Below are positions 55,601-64,000 of a stretch of 64,000 bases of DNA, piece by piece. The stretch covers positions 496,001 to 560,000 of the forward strand of contig JAZGTN010000094.1 of assembly GCA_037783415.1 (NCBI GenBank). The letters run 5' to 3'. Position 1 is the stretch's first letter. Each line of letters opens with the position of its first letter. This DNA is from Leptasterias polaris (taxonomy: Eukaryota > Echinodermata > Asteroidea > Forcipulatida > Asteriidae). The notes under the pieces are model-generated. The model was not told the DNA's origin. It did no database searches and saw nothing but the letters and a program-made list of their open reading frames with translations. A program made the position numbers and the translations under genes.

Positions 55601-58600
55601 TGAGATAAGGTGCCCTTAGTTCATTCTCAGTGCCCAGCTGCTCATAACCATTAGGATTCAGGATGGCTAAGTGGTTTACTCAAGGTCTGTGCCGGTTAGT
55701 TGGGTATCTGGGTACCCAAATGCTGATGTCAATACCCAGTTCCCTTTTTTGTATGTTTCATTACTCACAACTTTTAATAAAGTAATAAAAAATAAAGATA
55801 AAAAGACAGGGAGAGAGAAGTGAAAGGGAAGATTGAAGAAACATTCTGCAAATGAAAACAACAATTTGCTATACAACTGCACAGTTGTTATGACTACCGC
55901 GAAACATGTACCAAAATTAGACAACAGGCTGCTGATTGCCTTAAATAGATTTTCACCCCTAAAAAACGGAAAACTGTTGACCAGATAGTACTTCCTAAAA
56001 GCCCTATTTTGATTGATTTTGATACATTTGTATACATGTTTCTATGTGCATACCTAAATATGATGGGACAATTTAGTAAAGAGACTTTAATTTTGAGATG
56101 GGCTTAACTGCAAAAGTGATGCCTTGAACGATGCCATGCCAACAAAAAATGTGAGATCTTGGCGTGTGTGAGCAGTTTTAATTTTGAACTAGGTAAAAAA
56201 TATATTTTAAAACACCTCTAAAATGTCCTAGATTGCATCAGGGAGCATCTAATTAGGGAATAACAGTGTGGGGAGCCGGTCTTCACTGCGTGGTAATGAC
56301 CGGGTTGGTGGCTGGCCGCTGTTAATGTACCGAGCCAAAGGCGAGGTCCATTAACAGCGGCCAGCCACAAACCAAGGTCATTACCACGCAGTGAAGGCCG
56401 CATCCCCCACACTGTTATTGCCATTAATAATTACCTTTAACAAAGAGAAAAAGGGTAATAATCATCAGAATTTGTGATTTTCTTTCGCTGTTAATTTTTG
56501 AAATGTTGCACTCATGTTCTTTAGGCTGTTCAACTTTTTCGTGGCTCCTAGTCCCTTGCACATAATTAACTATACGTGCATATTTTGAAGAATCAGACTA
56601 TGCGCTTTTAAAGTAACAGCACCATAAATAGAAACACTTTGTTTGGTGTACGGCTTTATGCTTTGCATTAGCTTGGTTTCAGGCTCGTACCAGCTACCTT
56701 AAAATGATATATTGTCTGCGCGTTCACGCATACGCGTACACGCGGCACCATCTGTCCTCGTCAAAATAACCAAAAACAATACGCACAAAGAGAACAGTTT
56801 TGATAGTTCCGCACAACCAGCACGGTGCAAACATAACATTGTACTTGTTTAGGGGCCATTTATTTGCTAGTTTACAGAGCCGGTCTTTATATCACATGTT
56901 AATACACCCCCACGTGACCAGTCTTTGACCAATCAAAATGCACAAACTCTCCCAGGCATTTATTAATGTTAATTCATTTTCCCTGGCCCTAAAGCGGCCC
57001 CTGGACCCCACGCTGAAAAGGCTTTATGTAAGCTTGTTCTTCTCATAAAATGCCTTGCGCCATACATGGAATTTAACCTGGCTAGAATGTTGGTTTTTAA
57101 TTATTGTTTGAAACATTGTTGTTTTTTAGGCTGCCGACATCTTACCTGAAGGTTTAGCATTATCAGTGTTTAACGCTGTAATGGATGCAGGCTTGATGCA
57201 CTGTTTACCTCAAGTTAGACTGGTGCTGCTTCCCTTTCTCAAGAAATGTCTACCTAGTAAACATGCCTTGTATAAGCACTCAGCTTCTGTATGTACCTCA
57301 ATGGAGAAGGCTTGCCACTTCATCCAACAGAGCGATCAAAAGGTGAGCTTGTACACAATGGCCAATGTTTCCTCACTGTCAACAAAACTTTGCAGTCTTG
57401 CTTACATTATTTGTAAGCTGGGCTTTACTGTTCACCCCACCATGGTATTGATACAATTACAGATAATGGACCCACAGATACAATCCAAGTGTCCATTTGT
57501 TTCCATACAGGATACACATTTTAAGGGACAGTCCACACATTGGTAGGTGGAATCTCCTCTGTCTAAGAATGTGGGGGTCATTGTTAAGCAGTGAGAATGA
57601 TCAACCTCATTTGCTGCTTACAAATCCTATAAATGTATATTTGAAAGGGGTACTGTCGTCATGATCATAGTTAGCTTGTGGGTGGACATGGAAACATGAA
57701 CTCCCACCTAGTTACTACACATGCGCATTGACCGTCAAATCACAAACAAAAACATTAACTGGTTGAAAGTTCAGAATTTAATGTCTGGCCACAGATTCGC
57801 TGTGATCATGACGACAGTGCCCATTTAACAAATCAAGTAAACCACAAGGGAAACAACATCATTTAAAAAGTAAAGTTTAACAAGTTTGTAATACATAAGG
57901 ATAAATAAATTCATTATTCAAATACAAAAAAAACAAAGAAAATTTCATCTTCTTGTTATTTTTTTCTGATTTAAGAACTTTTTTCAGGGGTGACCTGTTG
58001 TGCATAACTCATGCCAGTTGGATAGATAAACACCATACATGTACATACATTGAAAGAAAGCTGCCATCATAAAAAAGCTATTTTAGAAATGAAATCGGAC
58101 TACAGCATTACAATTAGAATTACATTATATGTTTGAATAAAATTATGATGCGTGGCAATGTACCTTCTTGATGGTTACTATTTTGTTTGTACTACATGTA
58201 TTTATGTCATTCTTTATTCTCTATACTAAGAATCAAAGTATGAAGGAACTTCTTGATTTAGCTGAGGCTAGTCTAATGGGTCTTCATTATCACAAGGTTG
58301 TATCTGTGGTGGATAGATGTGTCCAACTATGTTCAACCATGTAAGTCTTTTATCTTCTAATAGAAATGACAAATAATTGAAATAACCCAAATTGTCTTAC
58401 TAATTTGTTCTAAAATAGACATAATGAGTGTATGCTCCATTTGTGTTTACGATGTCATTCCAGAATTGAAATATTTGGGGATGAAAAACTTTATCTTTTC
58501 ACTTTTATCTAAATTAGACTTCTTTATGTCTTCCTCATGAAAATATGTTGCTGTTATTTTCACCATGTTGAAAAAAATCCTGTTCTTTTATTTGCTTCTT

Positions 58601-61600
58601 TTGTGGTGAGGATACTGTTCCCAAAAGCTCATTGAAATCTATAACTCCAGGGGTTAGCAAAAGGTGGAAACGCCACCATTTCAATGTACCTCCCAAAATT
58701 TGGAGCACGGTTTCAGACGTTTTAGTCAGCGATGAATCTCACCCCTGAACAATGCAAAAATTGAATAATTTATCTTCCAGCAAACTTGAATCCTCTCTGA
58801 TGATTGGTCAACCACAATCAATTTTTTTATTGGAATATATTGCGATGTCATATATATATTGCATACTGTGTATTGAATGAATTACAATTACTGCAACATG
58901 TTTAATTGTAAAACCAAAAACTTAAGGGCACAGGAATCTCTGAGATCACAGAGCTGGGTCTTTATGTCGATGGGCCCATCATATGCATTGGGTCTGATTC
59001 AACATTGGGGTAAGATTAAAGTTCTAAACTTGACTCTATTGTTATAAGTGTTTGAGGGGAGGCTGACATTTTGGTATTGATCCATTTGTAGATGCTGTTT
59101 ATCATCAGGAAATGATGAAGACCTCATGATACAGTCCAGAAAGATCCTACTTCAATTATTAGCTTATCCTGTGGACTCTATACAAACACAAACATATGCT
59201 GCATGTCTGAACATCATCAAGGTAAACACACAGGTTTAGAACTGTGTAATGCTGGGATGATACTTTAATCCCAGATATTGCAGATACCTACCTGAAGGGA
59301 ATACATGACATTAATAGTTTGATCATGAGTCTTGGCCTGTGGGGTGAATCTCTTAACATCCTAGTTAGTGGGTATCTACCACAAATTAAGTAGAGATGGT
59401 GGACGTGTTACTGAAGCTTGTCTTTCTGTTACAGCTTTTTTTATTTTATTTGCTCAACAATCTACAACTTGATCAAATGAGAAGCTTGACCAGTTTATCA
59501 TGTCAATTAACAATGGATAGGTTTTTCTGTGCATCACTAAGAACTATGATTACCACAAAAACATCATATCTCTATACTCGCATTTACTTTATGAAAAACT
59601 AAAAAACCCATTGTTAATTGAGTGACGTGTTCGAGAAGTTCTCTTGATTTGTGTAACCCTACAACAGATACGCCACAACACATGGAACATGAAAAAGTTG
59701 ATGTTGAATCAACAAATCAAGATAAGTTTCAAATTTCACAAAGTGACATGTATCTTCCACTCTAAATATCTGAAAACACCTACACAACATAATTCATCAT
59801 TTCTATTTGAGATCAATATGGCAAGATTCTTATGAAGGTGATATGAAATGCCACCAACTTTAAACAGCCAAAGTACATGACCTGTTGGTTTGAGGCAAAA
59901 CTGATGAACTATATTTGAACTATACTTGTGTGTTAATGAGCCAGATTGTTCTCTCTCATTGTACTTCACAGGATGTTATTAATGTCAAAGAAGCTGTAAA
60001 GCCCAGTCCTGATGAAATGAGACATATTGTATTTCTCTTTGATACACACATTCTATATGAGATATGCTGCTTTGGATTAAAGAATAGTAACAAAGACAAG
60101 GTATGTTCTCAAACAACTTGAGTAGAAAACTTAAAAGTGTATCACATACTTTCTACCATACAAGGCTTTTAGTCTTACTTTAAAACATTTGTGAATTGTT
60201 TGGTAGTTGCATGAAATATTGTGATTATGACAATGTAACACTTTATGCTGAAATTCATTATGCTATTCTGCAATGCAGTATAAATAGTTTTTCTCTGACA
60301 AACTAGACTTGTAGAAACTAGATGGAAGTGCATTACCAATTAAAGAAACAACGGACAACACATAATCCCTCTTTTCATCTAAAGAAGGAATAAAAACTTC
60401 TCTTTTCTTTTATCCCTTTTCATTTGTTAAATAAATAGTTTTTTTCTATTGTACTTTGTTGTGTAATTCCTGTATTTGATGAAAGACAAATGAACTCTTA
60501 ATGTCAACCAGTTATTTGTATACATGTATCATGGGCTGTGGTAGTTATGCATATGTGGCTTGATTATTAATATCATTTTATTTCTCGTCACAAAATTAAG
60601 TAAACTCTAAAAGTGTTGAATAGATGTGGAGAATGCTTAGACCGATGAGGAAAATAAAGAAAACAAATCCTATAGCCAAAAGGTTCAAGTCTGCCAACAA
60701 GATTATTCTTAAAAAGTTCAGAAAAGCATTTTACACAAGGAAATTATAAGAAAAGCATTTTAGTTAAAGTGTCATTGGTTTGATTTTGTTTGGCAAAGGT
60801 GTGTAGGCATGCTGAAGACTTAATGATACATCTCCTACAAGGTAAACTGATAATGGGTTGCAGCATATGGCATGACTTCCTGCAGGCTTGTATACCAGTA
60901 CTGCCTCTACTTCAGGTATAGTCAATCTAGTCAGTCAGTACAGGTTTTTCACACAATATTAATATATTAGTATGCTAAGTCTGAACAAAGAGACCCATTT
61001 ATATCATGTAACTATAACAACAATAATACACAGTTCTTATGTAGGCCTAGCGCGTCTCAAAGGGCTTGTTTATTCTTCTACTATTATAAGATCATTTATT
61101 TACGTAGCACCATGTAAGGTGTTGTGTGGCGCATTTTGCAGCCAATCGTACCAGAAAACTCCGGGGCGAACCCCTTCCTTTAGCGAATAGTGTACTGGAT
61201 TCTTTTACATGCATTACACAACGCACTGGACCTACGGCTTTCTGTCCCATCCAAAGGACGCATCAATAATGGTTCAGTGTCATGCCAAAGGACACAAGTG
61301 CCCTGACCAGGACTTGAACCCACACTCTGCTTGTCAGAAACTCCAGTGCGCATTCAGCGAAGTCCATTCATAAGTTTGCAGGGAGGAATTTTCTTACAGA
61401 CTTTGATTGTTCTCGCTACGTATGAACTGTTTGTTCACAGAGTTGGTTTTATAAAAATTAGGAAAGTAAATCTTTGAAAACAGATAGTCTTTGAGATGCT
61501 GAGTTTATTTTGATGCACCAGACCAAATTACGACACAACAAAATGTTTACTTGTAGGCCGTATCAGACACCAAAAGCCAGCTATCAAGATGTATCCTGGA

Positions 61601-63738
61601 TCTAATACAACCTTCAATCCATTGCAGTCAAGTAAGACAATCTCAAGTCTTGTCTGGTCTTGAAAAGCTAAGAGGTTCATTAAGACTGCTGTTCTGTTCA
61701 GAGCAAAGGTACGTAGTTCAATTGATAGTCACTGTGCTAAGCTGTCCCAAGTTTTTTATTATTTGGGGTTTTTACAAGAAACTTGTAGGCGCCAATAGTT
61801 ATGTAAAATATTAATAACACCTTTATTCACTCTAATGTTGGCTTAATCACAATCCAAAATTACTTATAAAAACAGTAAGTTCATTGTATAACAATCACCT
61901 AACACAATCATTGTCTCTAAAAGACAAGATACTAAAAGTAGACTTTGTTTTGATCACCAAATAGAAATAAGGCAAATGAAATGTTGGTATCTTTGAAAGA
62001 TCTTTTGAAACTTTGAGGTTTGTTTAAAAAAATATATTTTGGTGAAATAACGGAAAGGTCTGTACCCAACTGATTCTTATGTATTGAGAGCAAAGTAATA
62101 TGTTGTGTGGTAATTGATTAGAATGATGATTTTTCTTTTCTTAACCTTTTCCTAGTGTACGTCTTGAAGGAGCTAAGGTTTTGATGTGGTATCTCTCTCA
62201 AGAAGCAGCTAACTCAAGGAAGCTTCCATCGTTAGATATGTACACATTGAAAGATTTAGCTGACCTCCTACTCATGGATCATGCTGTTAGTCTAGACATG
62301 CAAGACACAGGACCTTCAGCCTTTACAGTGAGAGCTCTTATCAATATTTTATTTTTACCGGACCCCCTATGGAATTAATTCTTAGAATTTCCTGAGCAAT
62401 TAGTTTTTTGAGAATATCATTGTCAAAATTAAACCATCAAACCAAGTGAAGACAATAAATATTCTCATAAAATGCTCAGGTATTTCTTTTTCTTTTTCAA
62501 TAAGTTATCATTTTTTTATCGCTGTGACTCCGACCCTCAGCCGAAGGCCACAGCTGATAATTGGCTATGGGGTATGGCATGCTGGACATGTTGGACTAAC
62601 TCCCATGCTGAGAAAAGTGGAAAATAATCAGGGCAGCCTATTGGTCTCTTATAATCCTGGTTTGTTAGACAAAAGGAAAAGGACTGAAAAATGGAATGTG
62701 TATTTACTAAAGCTGTCATTAAAAATCTATTTTAGATTACAAGTGGTCCTTTTTTAGTTTCTAAAAGCAAGAGAAAAGTTTTGATGACGAATTGCCATTA
62801 TTTGTTTTGCATAAGATTGTGAACACACCAATGAAGGACTCTCCAGAAAATACAGTTTTGCAAATTTGGTTAAAGTACTATGCAGGTGGATTTTCATTGT
62901 GTTGTTGCTGCGTCTTATGTTCCTACACTTGTGTACATTTTATTTTAGATTGAGGGCCTTCTACAAGTCTTCGGTATTTTTACAGCTGTAAACAGTGAGG
63001 ATGATCTGAGAAAATCAGCACTGGAGCAGATAGCTATCATTGTTCAAGGTTTACACATACTTTGCAATCTTTATGATTTTTTTCATCAATTGAGATTAAT
63101 CAAACATTTTTTGAAACTGTAGGTATGTTTTGAATAAATAATGGCTGACAATCTGCTGTAAACAGAGATTCAATTTGTGGCTATAATTGATGTACTATTT
63201 GTAATGCCAGAAGATATTAAACTGAGTACAGAGTTATGTATTTACTATAGACTACAAATCTCGTGCATATACAGACAATTTGGAAAACATTAGGTTCTCA
63301 CGTACAGCGCTTTAAGGTGTTCTTGAAAACAAACAAAATTTGTTTTAACAGTTCAAAATAACTGAATGCACATGAGACATACACTTGTATCCATTCCATA
63401 CACCTTGTGTTCTTGATGATCAGCTGTAGAAGGTCATGGTGATGTAACCTCTTATCCAGTGCCTACATGAATCAAAACACATACAAAGTGTTGTTCCTGA
63501 AGTTATCCAGTTTCGGTTTTATTTCTCTGTCATAATTTCTTTTAATCTGTCATATAAAAGAACACAATTTGTTAATTATTAGTTTTGTAAAAGAAGCACC
63601 CCTTGATGGGTATTATTTGTATGTATTGCAGATGTGACTGTACATAAAGCCTTCTTATCGCAAGGTGGTTTAGAGAAGGTGATAGAATGCATACAGCAAG
63701 TAACAAGTGTAACTTTGGATAGCTTCAAGCAGAATAAG
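34541..63738 (+). CDS. RTTN: Rotatin (5' part, 18 exons, continues past the window)
   Basis: Exons: 34541-34604, 37918-38105, 38529-38721, 39243-39395, 42347-42428, 43646-43760, 44379-44529, 47811-48070, 55237-55428, 57130-57342, 58231-58340, 59092-59221, 59972-60100, 60799-60915, 61557-61708, 62156-62327, 62949-63048, 63632-63738. Phases match at every junction, giving 2,628 bp or 876 codons without a stop. Diagnostic segments matching vertebrate rotatin: [16 protein letters not shown] and KEEVLNL (exon 2), [19 protein letters not shown] (exon 5), [15 protein letters not shown] (exon 6), QLTLAQF and TADIWND (exon 8). The protein is rich in armadillo-like helices. In vertebrates it is a large centriole/centrosome protein (~2,200 residues) needed for centriole assembly and elongation, cilia and left-right axis formation. 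Exon 8 start is the least certain (47809 also has an AG). The remaining ~60% lies to the right. Confidence 0.93.
34710..34793. mobile_element. 84 bp foldback MITE with perfect 9 bp target duplication
   Basis: A palindrome with the same ends as the 734 bp copy (TACTCCTAGAACTATGAGG .. CTAGGAGTA), flanked by GTTCCGCCC on both sides (34701-34709 and 34794-34802). It shows that about 40 bp per end is enough for mobility in this family. It is inserted in the left arm of another inverted repeat. Confidence 0.85.
34800..35284. repeat. Inverted repeat built of CCAACTT/AAGTTGG motifs
   Basis: Left arm (34800-34885) and right arm (35186-35284) are inverted copies. Each contains smaller palindromes such as CCCAACTGTAGTTGGG and CCCAACTATAGTTTGG. 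The arms are ~300 bp apart, with an 18-base C run between them. It is probably a foldback MITE. Confidence 0.75.
35279..35334. repeat. GCCCCACTTGTG hairpin
   Basis: GCCCCACTTGTG and CACAAGTGGGGC flank about 32 bases. It overlaps the end of the CCAACTT inverted repeat. Confidence 0.65.
35349..35563. mobile_element. Two adjacent diverged copies of the CTCCTAGAAC foldback MITE
   Basis: The first (35349-35476) starts TACTCCTAGAACTATGAGG and has an AT-rich internal expansion. The second (about 35490-35563) lacks part of its left end. GGCGCTGTGT borders both (35336 and 35478), and also occurs at 34683, so the copies sit in a duplicated flank. Confidence 0.65.
36183..36727. mobile_element. 545 bp MITE with perfect 8 bp target duplication
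   Basis: Flanked by GTTATCTT at 36175-36182 and 36728-36735. The ends GGTCCTACTAAAA are inverted. The subterminal regions consist of repeated GCCGACAAC units (36197-36268) mirrored as GTTGTCGGC (36665-36713). An 8 bp duplication is typical for hAT-type elements. The right interior (36590-36655) contains a fragment of the MITE that is complete at 48411-49265. No ORF. Confidence 0.85.
36840..37036 (+). repeat. 24 bp minisatellite, ~8 units
   Basis: The unit is GACGTGATAATAGAAAGAATC plus GCT (24 bp). Seven units are nearly identical and the last two drift (ATTGTT, ATCGTT). Because 24 is divisible by 3, it yields repeating frames in several phases; these are not genes. Confidence 0.9.
39243..39395 (+). 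CDS. RTTN: RTTN exon 4, ending inside the 42 bp minisatellite
   Basis: The exon starts after TTCTGTAG, completes a split Glu codon, and encodes [15 protein letters not shown], then [27 protein letters not shown] and TGYSNSVNT. Its last 28 bases are the first minisatellite unit. The first donor is ACTG|GTAGGT at 39395/39396, phase 1, which joins exon 5 (GT ATT AAA GGT) to give a clean frame. Later units offer the same donor in the same phase, so the exon could end 42, 84 and more bases further right, up to a stop at ~39656. Which donor is used cannot be told from DNA. Confidence 0.75.
39368..42008 (+). repeat. 42 bp minisatellite spanning the RTTN exon 4/intron 4 junction, 63 units
   Basis: The first unit starts at 39368, the second at 39410 and the last at 41972. 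This equals exactly 62 periods of 42 bp, so there is no net indel over 2.6 kb. The unit is ACTGGATACAGTAATTCAGT, then TAAAACT, then GGTAGGTCAAAGACT (last part variable). Each unit holds the exon end and the donor G|GTAGGT. The first six keep the exon frame open (14-residue repeat [14 protein letters not shown]); from unit 7 a TCATAG variant brings a TAG stop. Common variants are AAACT/AATACT/CAACACT before the donor, and GTAGGTC/GTCGGTC/GTAGATC at it. It also keeps one other plus frame and one minus frame open, purely from periodicity. Confidence 0.95.
42009..47810 (+). other. RTTN introns 4-7: mostly unstructured AT-rich sequence
   Basis: Apart from exons 5-7 and a retroelement fragment at 45475-46000, no repeats or genes are recognised in 42009-42346, 42429-43645, 43761-44378 and 44530-47810. 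Small open frames at 46193-46510 and 47501-47707 have no domain and no supporting splice phase. Confidence 0.45.
45475..46000 (-). pseudogene. Fragment of a retroelement ORF (N-terminal domain)
   Basis: Two minus frames in tandem: [20 protein letters not shown], then RLVDQISIL (45946-45752), followed after a frameshift by [15 protein letters not shown], an acidic linker, and a C-terminal [11 protein letters not shown]. The pattern RM..LW.E...FE.SEQRL.DQ...I, then EIRR, resembles the N-terminal region that precedes reverse transcriptase in some invertebrate non-LTR elements, as I remember it. The frame is broken and no RT follows, so it is a dead fragment. Confidence 0.45.
48411..49265. mobile_element. 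MITE with TACCGTAATTTCCTGCGG ends
   Basis: TACCGTAATTTCCTGCGG then ATAAG at the left is perfectly inverted at the right (CTTAT then CCGCAGGAAATTACGGTA). The subterminal motifs ATAAGGTGC and ATAAGACGC are repeated inside. The style (ATAAG-CGC repeats behind the terminus) is that of hAT MITEs. No matching target duplication was found. A fragment of its right end lies at 36590-36655. Confidence 0.75.
49608..54741. mobile_element. hAT element, 5.1 kb, in RTTN intron 8
   Basis: CAGCGTTTTAGCTAG at the left end mirrors CTAGCTAAAACACTG at the right end. Both follow the hAT rule (CAGNG ends). A perfect 8 bp target duplication TTTCCAAC flanks it (49600-49607 and 54742-54749). No transposase is recognisable in any frame, so it is a non-autonomous or decayed copy. 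Inside it are a younger MITE (53583-53957) and a shared motif (AATTTTTTGTAGTCCAGTCA) at 51036 and 52985. The many 60-100 codon frames inside lack domains. Confidence 0.82.
53583..53957 (+). mobile_element. GGCACTG-family MITE, most complete copy
   Basis: Runs from GGCATGTACACGTTTGGTAA to GTTCAGTGCCTTTAA. It has a central perfect hairpin CTTCTGGCCAGAAG and conserved blocks (AAAACTTACTTGGTAAC, GAAAGCACAC, CAACTTCAATGACCAATTG). It is nested inside the hAT element. Related to 8480-8560 and 24640-24930. Confidence 0.75.
55429..57129 (+). other. RTTN intron 9, with a foldback repeat
   Basis: Contains the foldback at 56260-56417. The rest (55429-56255 and 56425-57129) has no recognised feature; the small open frames are random. 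Confidence 0.45.
56260..56417. mobile_element. Foldback MITE with ~70 bp arms
   Basis: The left arm AATAACAGTGTGGGGAGCCG, then TCTTCACTGCGTGGTAATGA and CTGGCCGCTGTTAATG, mirrors the right arm ending CACACTGTTATT. The centre is ACCGAGCCAAAGGCGAGGT. Arms match with few mismatches. No ORF. Confidence 0.8.
57648..57822. mobile_element. Small MITE, ~175 bp
   Basis: GGGTACTGTCGTCATGATCA is inverted as TGATCATGACGACAGTGCCC with one mismatch. Flanks TATTTGAAA and ATTTAACA are a weak match to an 8 bp duplication. It lies in RTTN intron 10. Confidence 0.7.
57823..60798 (+). other. RTTN introns 10-13, no further features
   Basis: AT-rich introns between exons 10-14. No repeats, RNA genes or coding domains were recognised. 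Confidence 0.4.
61040..61375 (-). mobile_element. tRNA-derived SINE
   Basis: The minus strand starts with a degraded tRNA-like head. The B box reads GGTTCAAGTCC (complement at 61310-61320), preceded by CAGAGTGTGG. The body follows with GTGTCCTTTGGCATGACACT, GGATGGGACAGAAAGCCGTA and GGTCCAGTGCGTTGTGTAA. The same body is familiar to me from SINEs in echinoderms and amphioxus. It lies in RTTN intron 14. Confidence 0.65.
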
Positions 63739-64000
63739 GTATATCAATATCACATTACAACCATCTTGTGTTATGTGCATCGCAATATATTCAGAATGTC
63801 AATAGTAATTGTTCATAGTCTAAACAGTCTCTTATATGGATATTTTGGATGGTGAAGGGATAATCAACACATCTGGAGGAAGTGAGTTGTGTGGAAGAAA
63901 TACCTACATGTAGGTTCAATATCACAAGGTAGTTCAACGCAACATTTTATTAAAGTTACTTTTTGTCTTTCATTCTATGCACTATGATAAACGGCATTTG
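63739..64000 (+). other. RTTN intron 18, cut by the window edge
   Basis: Starts GTATAT after exon 18. The next exon is beyond the window. Confidence 0.7.

Noticed and set aside
61300..61345. tRNA gene
   Set aside because: Only a B box and degraded tRNA-like flank are present, continuing into a SINE body.

Overview
The window is eukaryotic and looks like a marine deuterostome, most likely an echinoderm (sea star or relative). The genes have short exons with GT-AG introns. The sequence is AT-rich and crowded with LINE, Gypsy, hAT, Mutator-like and ISL2EU-like elements, MITEs and a tRNA-derived SINE. Several of these repeats resemble repeats I remember from sea-star and amphioxus DNA. The species assignment is an inference; no ribosomal or mitochondrial marker is present.

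Layout. 0.6-2.9 kb: a 5'-truncated LINE on the minus strand with an open reverse transcriptase. 2.87-24.0 kb: a nested mosaic. A ~2 kb repeat block (2872-4833) recurs at 11877-12769 plus 22893-23983, and its second copy is split by a 10.1 kb Gypsy-type LTR retrotransposon (12770-22892, minus strand, two 719 bp LTRs that look identical). Between the two blocks lies a 6.9 kb DNA transposon (4836-11756) with ~60 bp inverted ends. It carries two convergent genes: an apparently intact six-exon SWIM/YqaJ-nuclease/PHD gene (+) and a broken THAP-DDE transposase gene (-). 24-34.3 kb: gene-free repeats, including a THAP transposase fossil and a ~7 kb foldback element (27348-34304) whose arms carry a 201 bp satellite. 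34.5 kb to the end: the only host gene I recognise, the 5' part of rotatin (RTTN, +). Eighteen exons can be placed with consistent splice phases; they encode about 876 residues of a protein that is ~2,200 residues in vertebrates, and the gene runs off the right edge.

The most striking feature is in RTTN. Exon 4 ends inside the first unit of a 63-copy, 42 bp minisatellite (39368-42008) that starts in coding sequence and fills the start of intron 4. Each unit is a copy of the exon 4/intron 4 junction, so it carries a copy of the 5' splice site in the same phase. The first six units keep the exon frame open, so alternative donor use could add 14-residue steps to rotatin; the seventh unit brings an in-frame stop. 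RTTN introns also host a 5.1 kb hAT element with a perfect 8 bp target duplication and several MITEs.

Other points worth attention: a third, zinc-finger ORF in the env position of the Gypsy element; a canonical -1 slippery heptamer in its gag-pol overlap; and a foldback MITE family with two perfect 9 bp target duplications.
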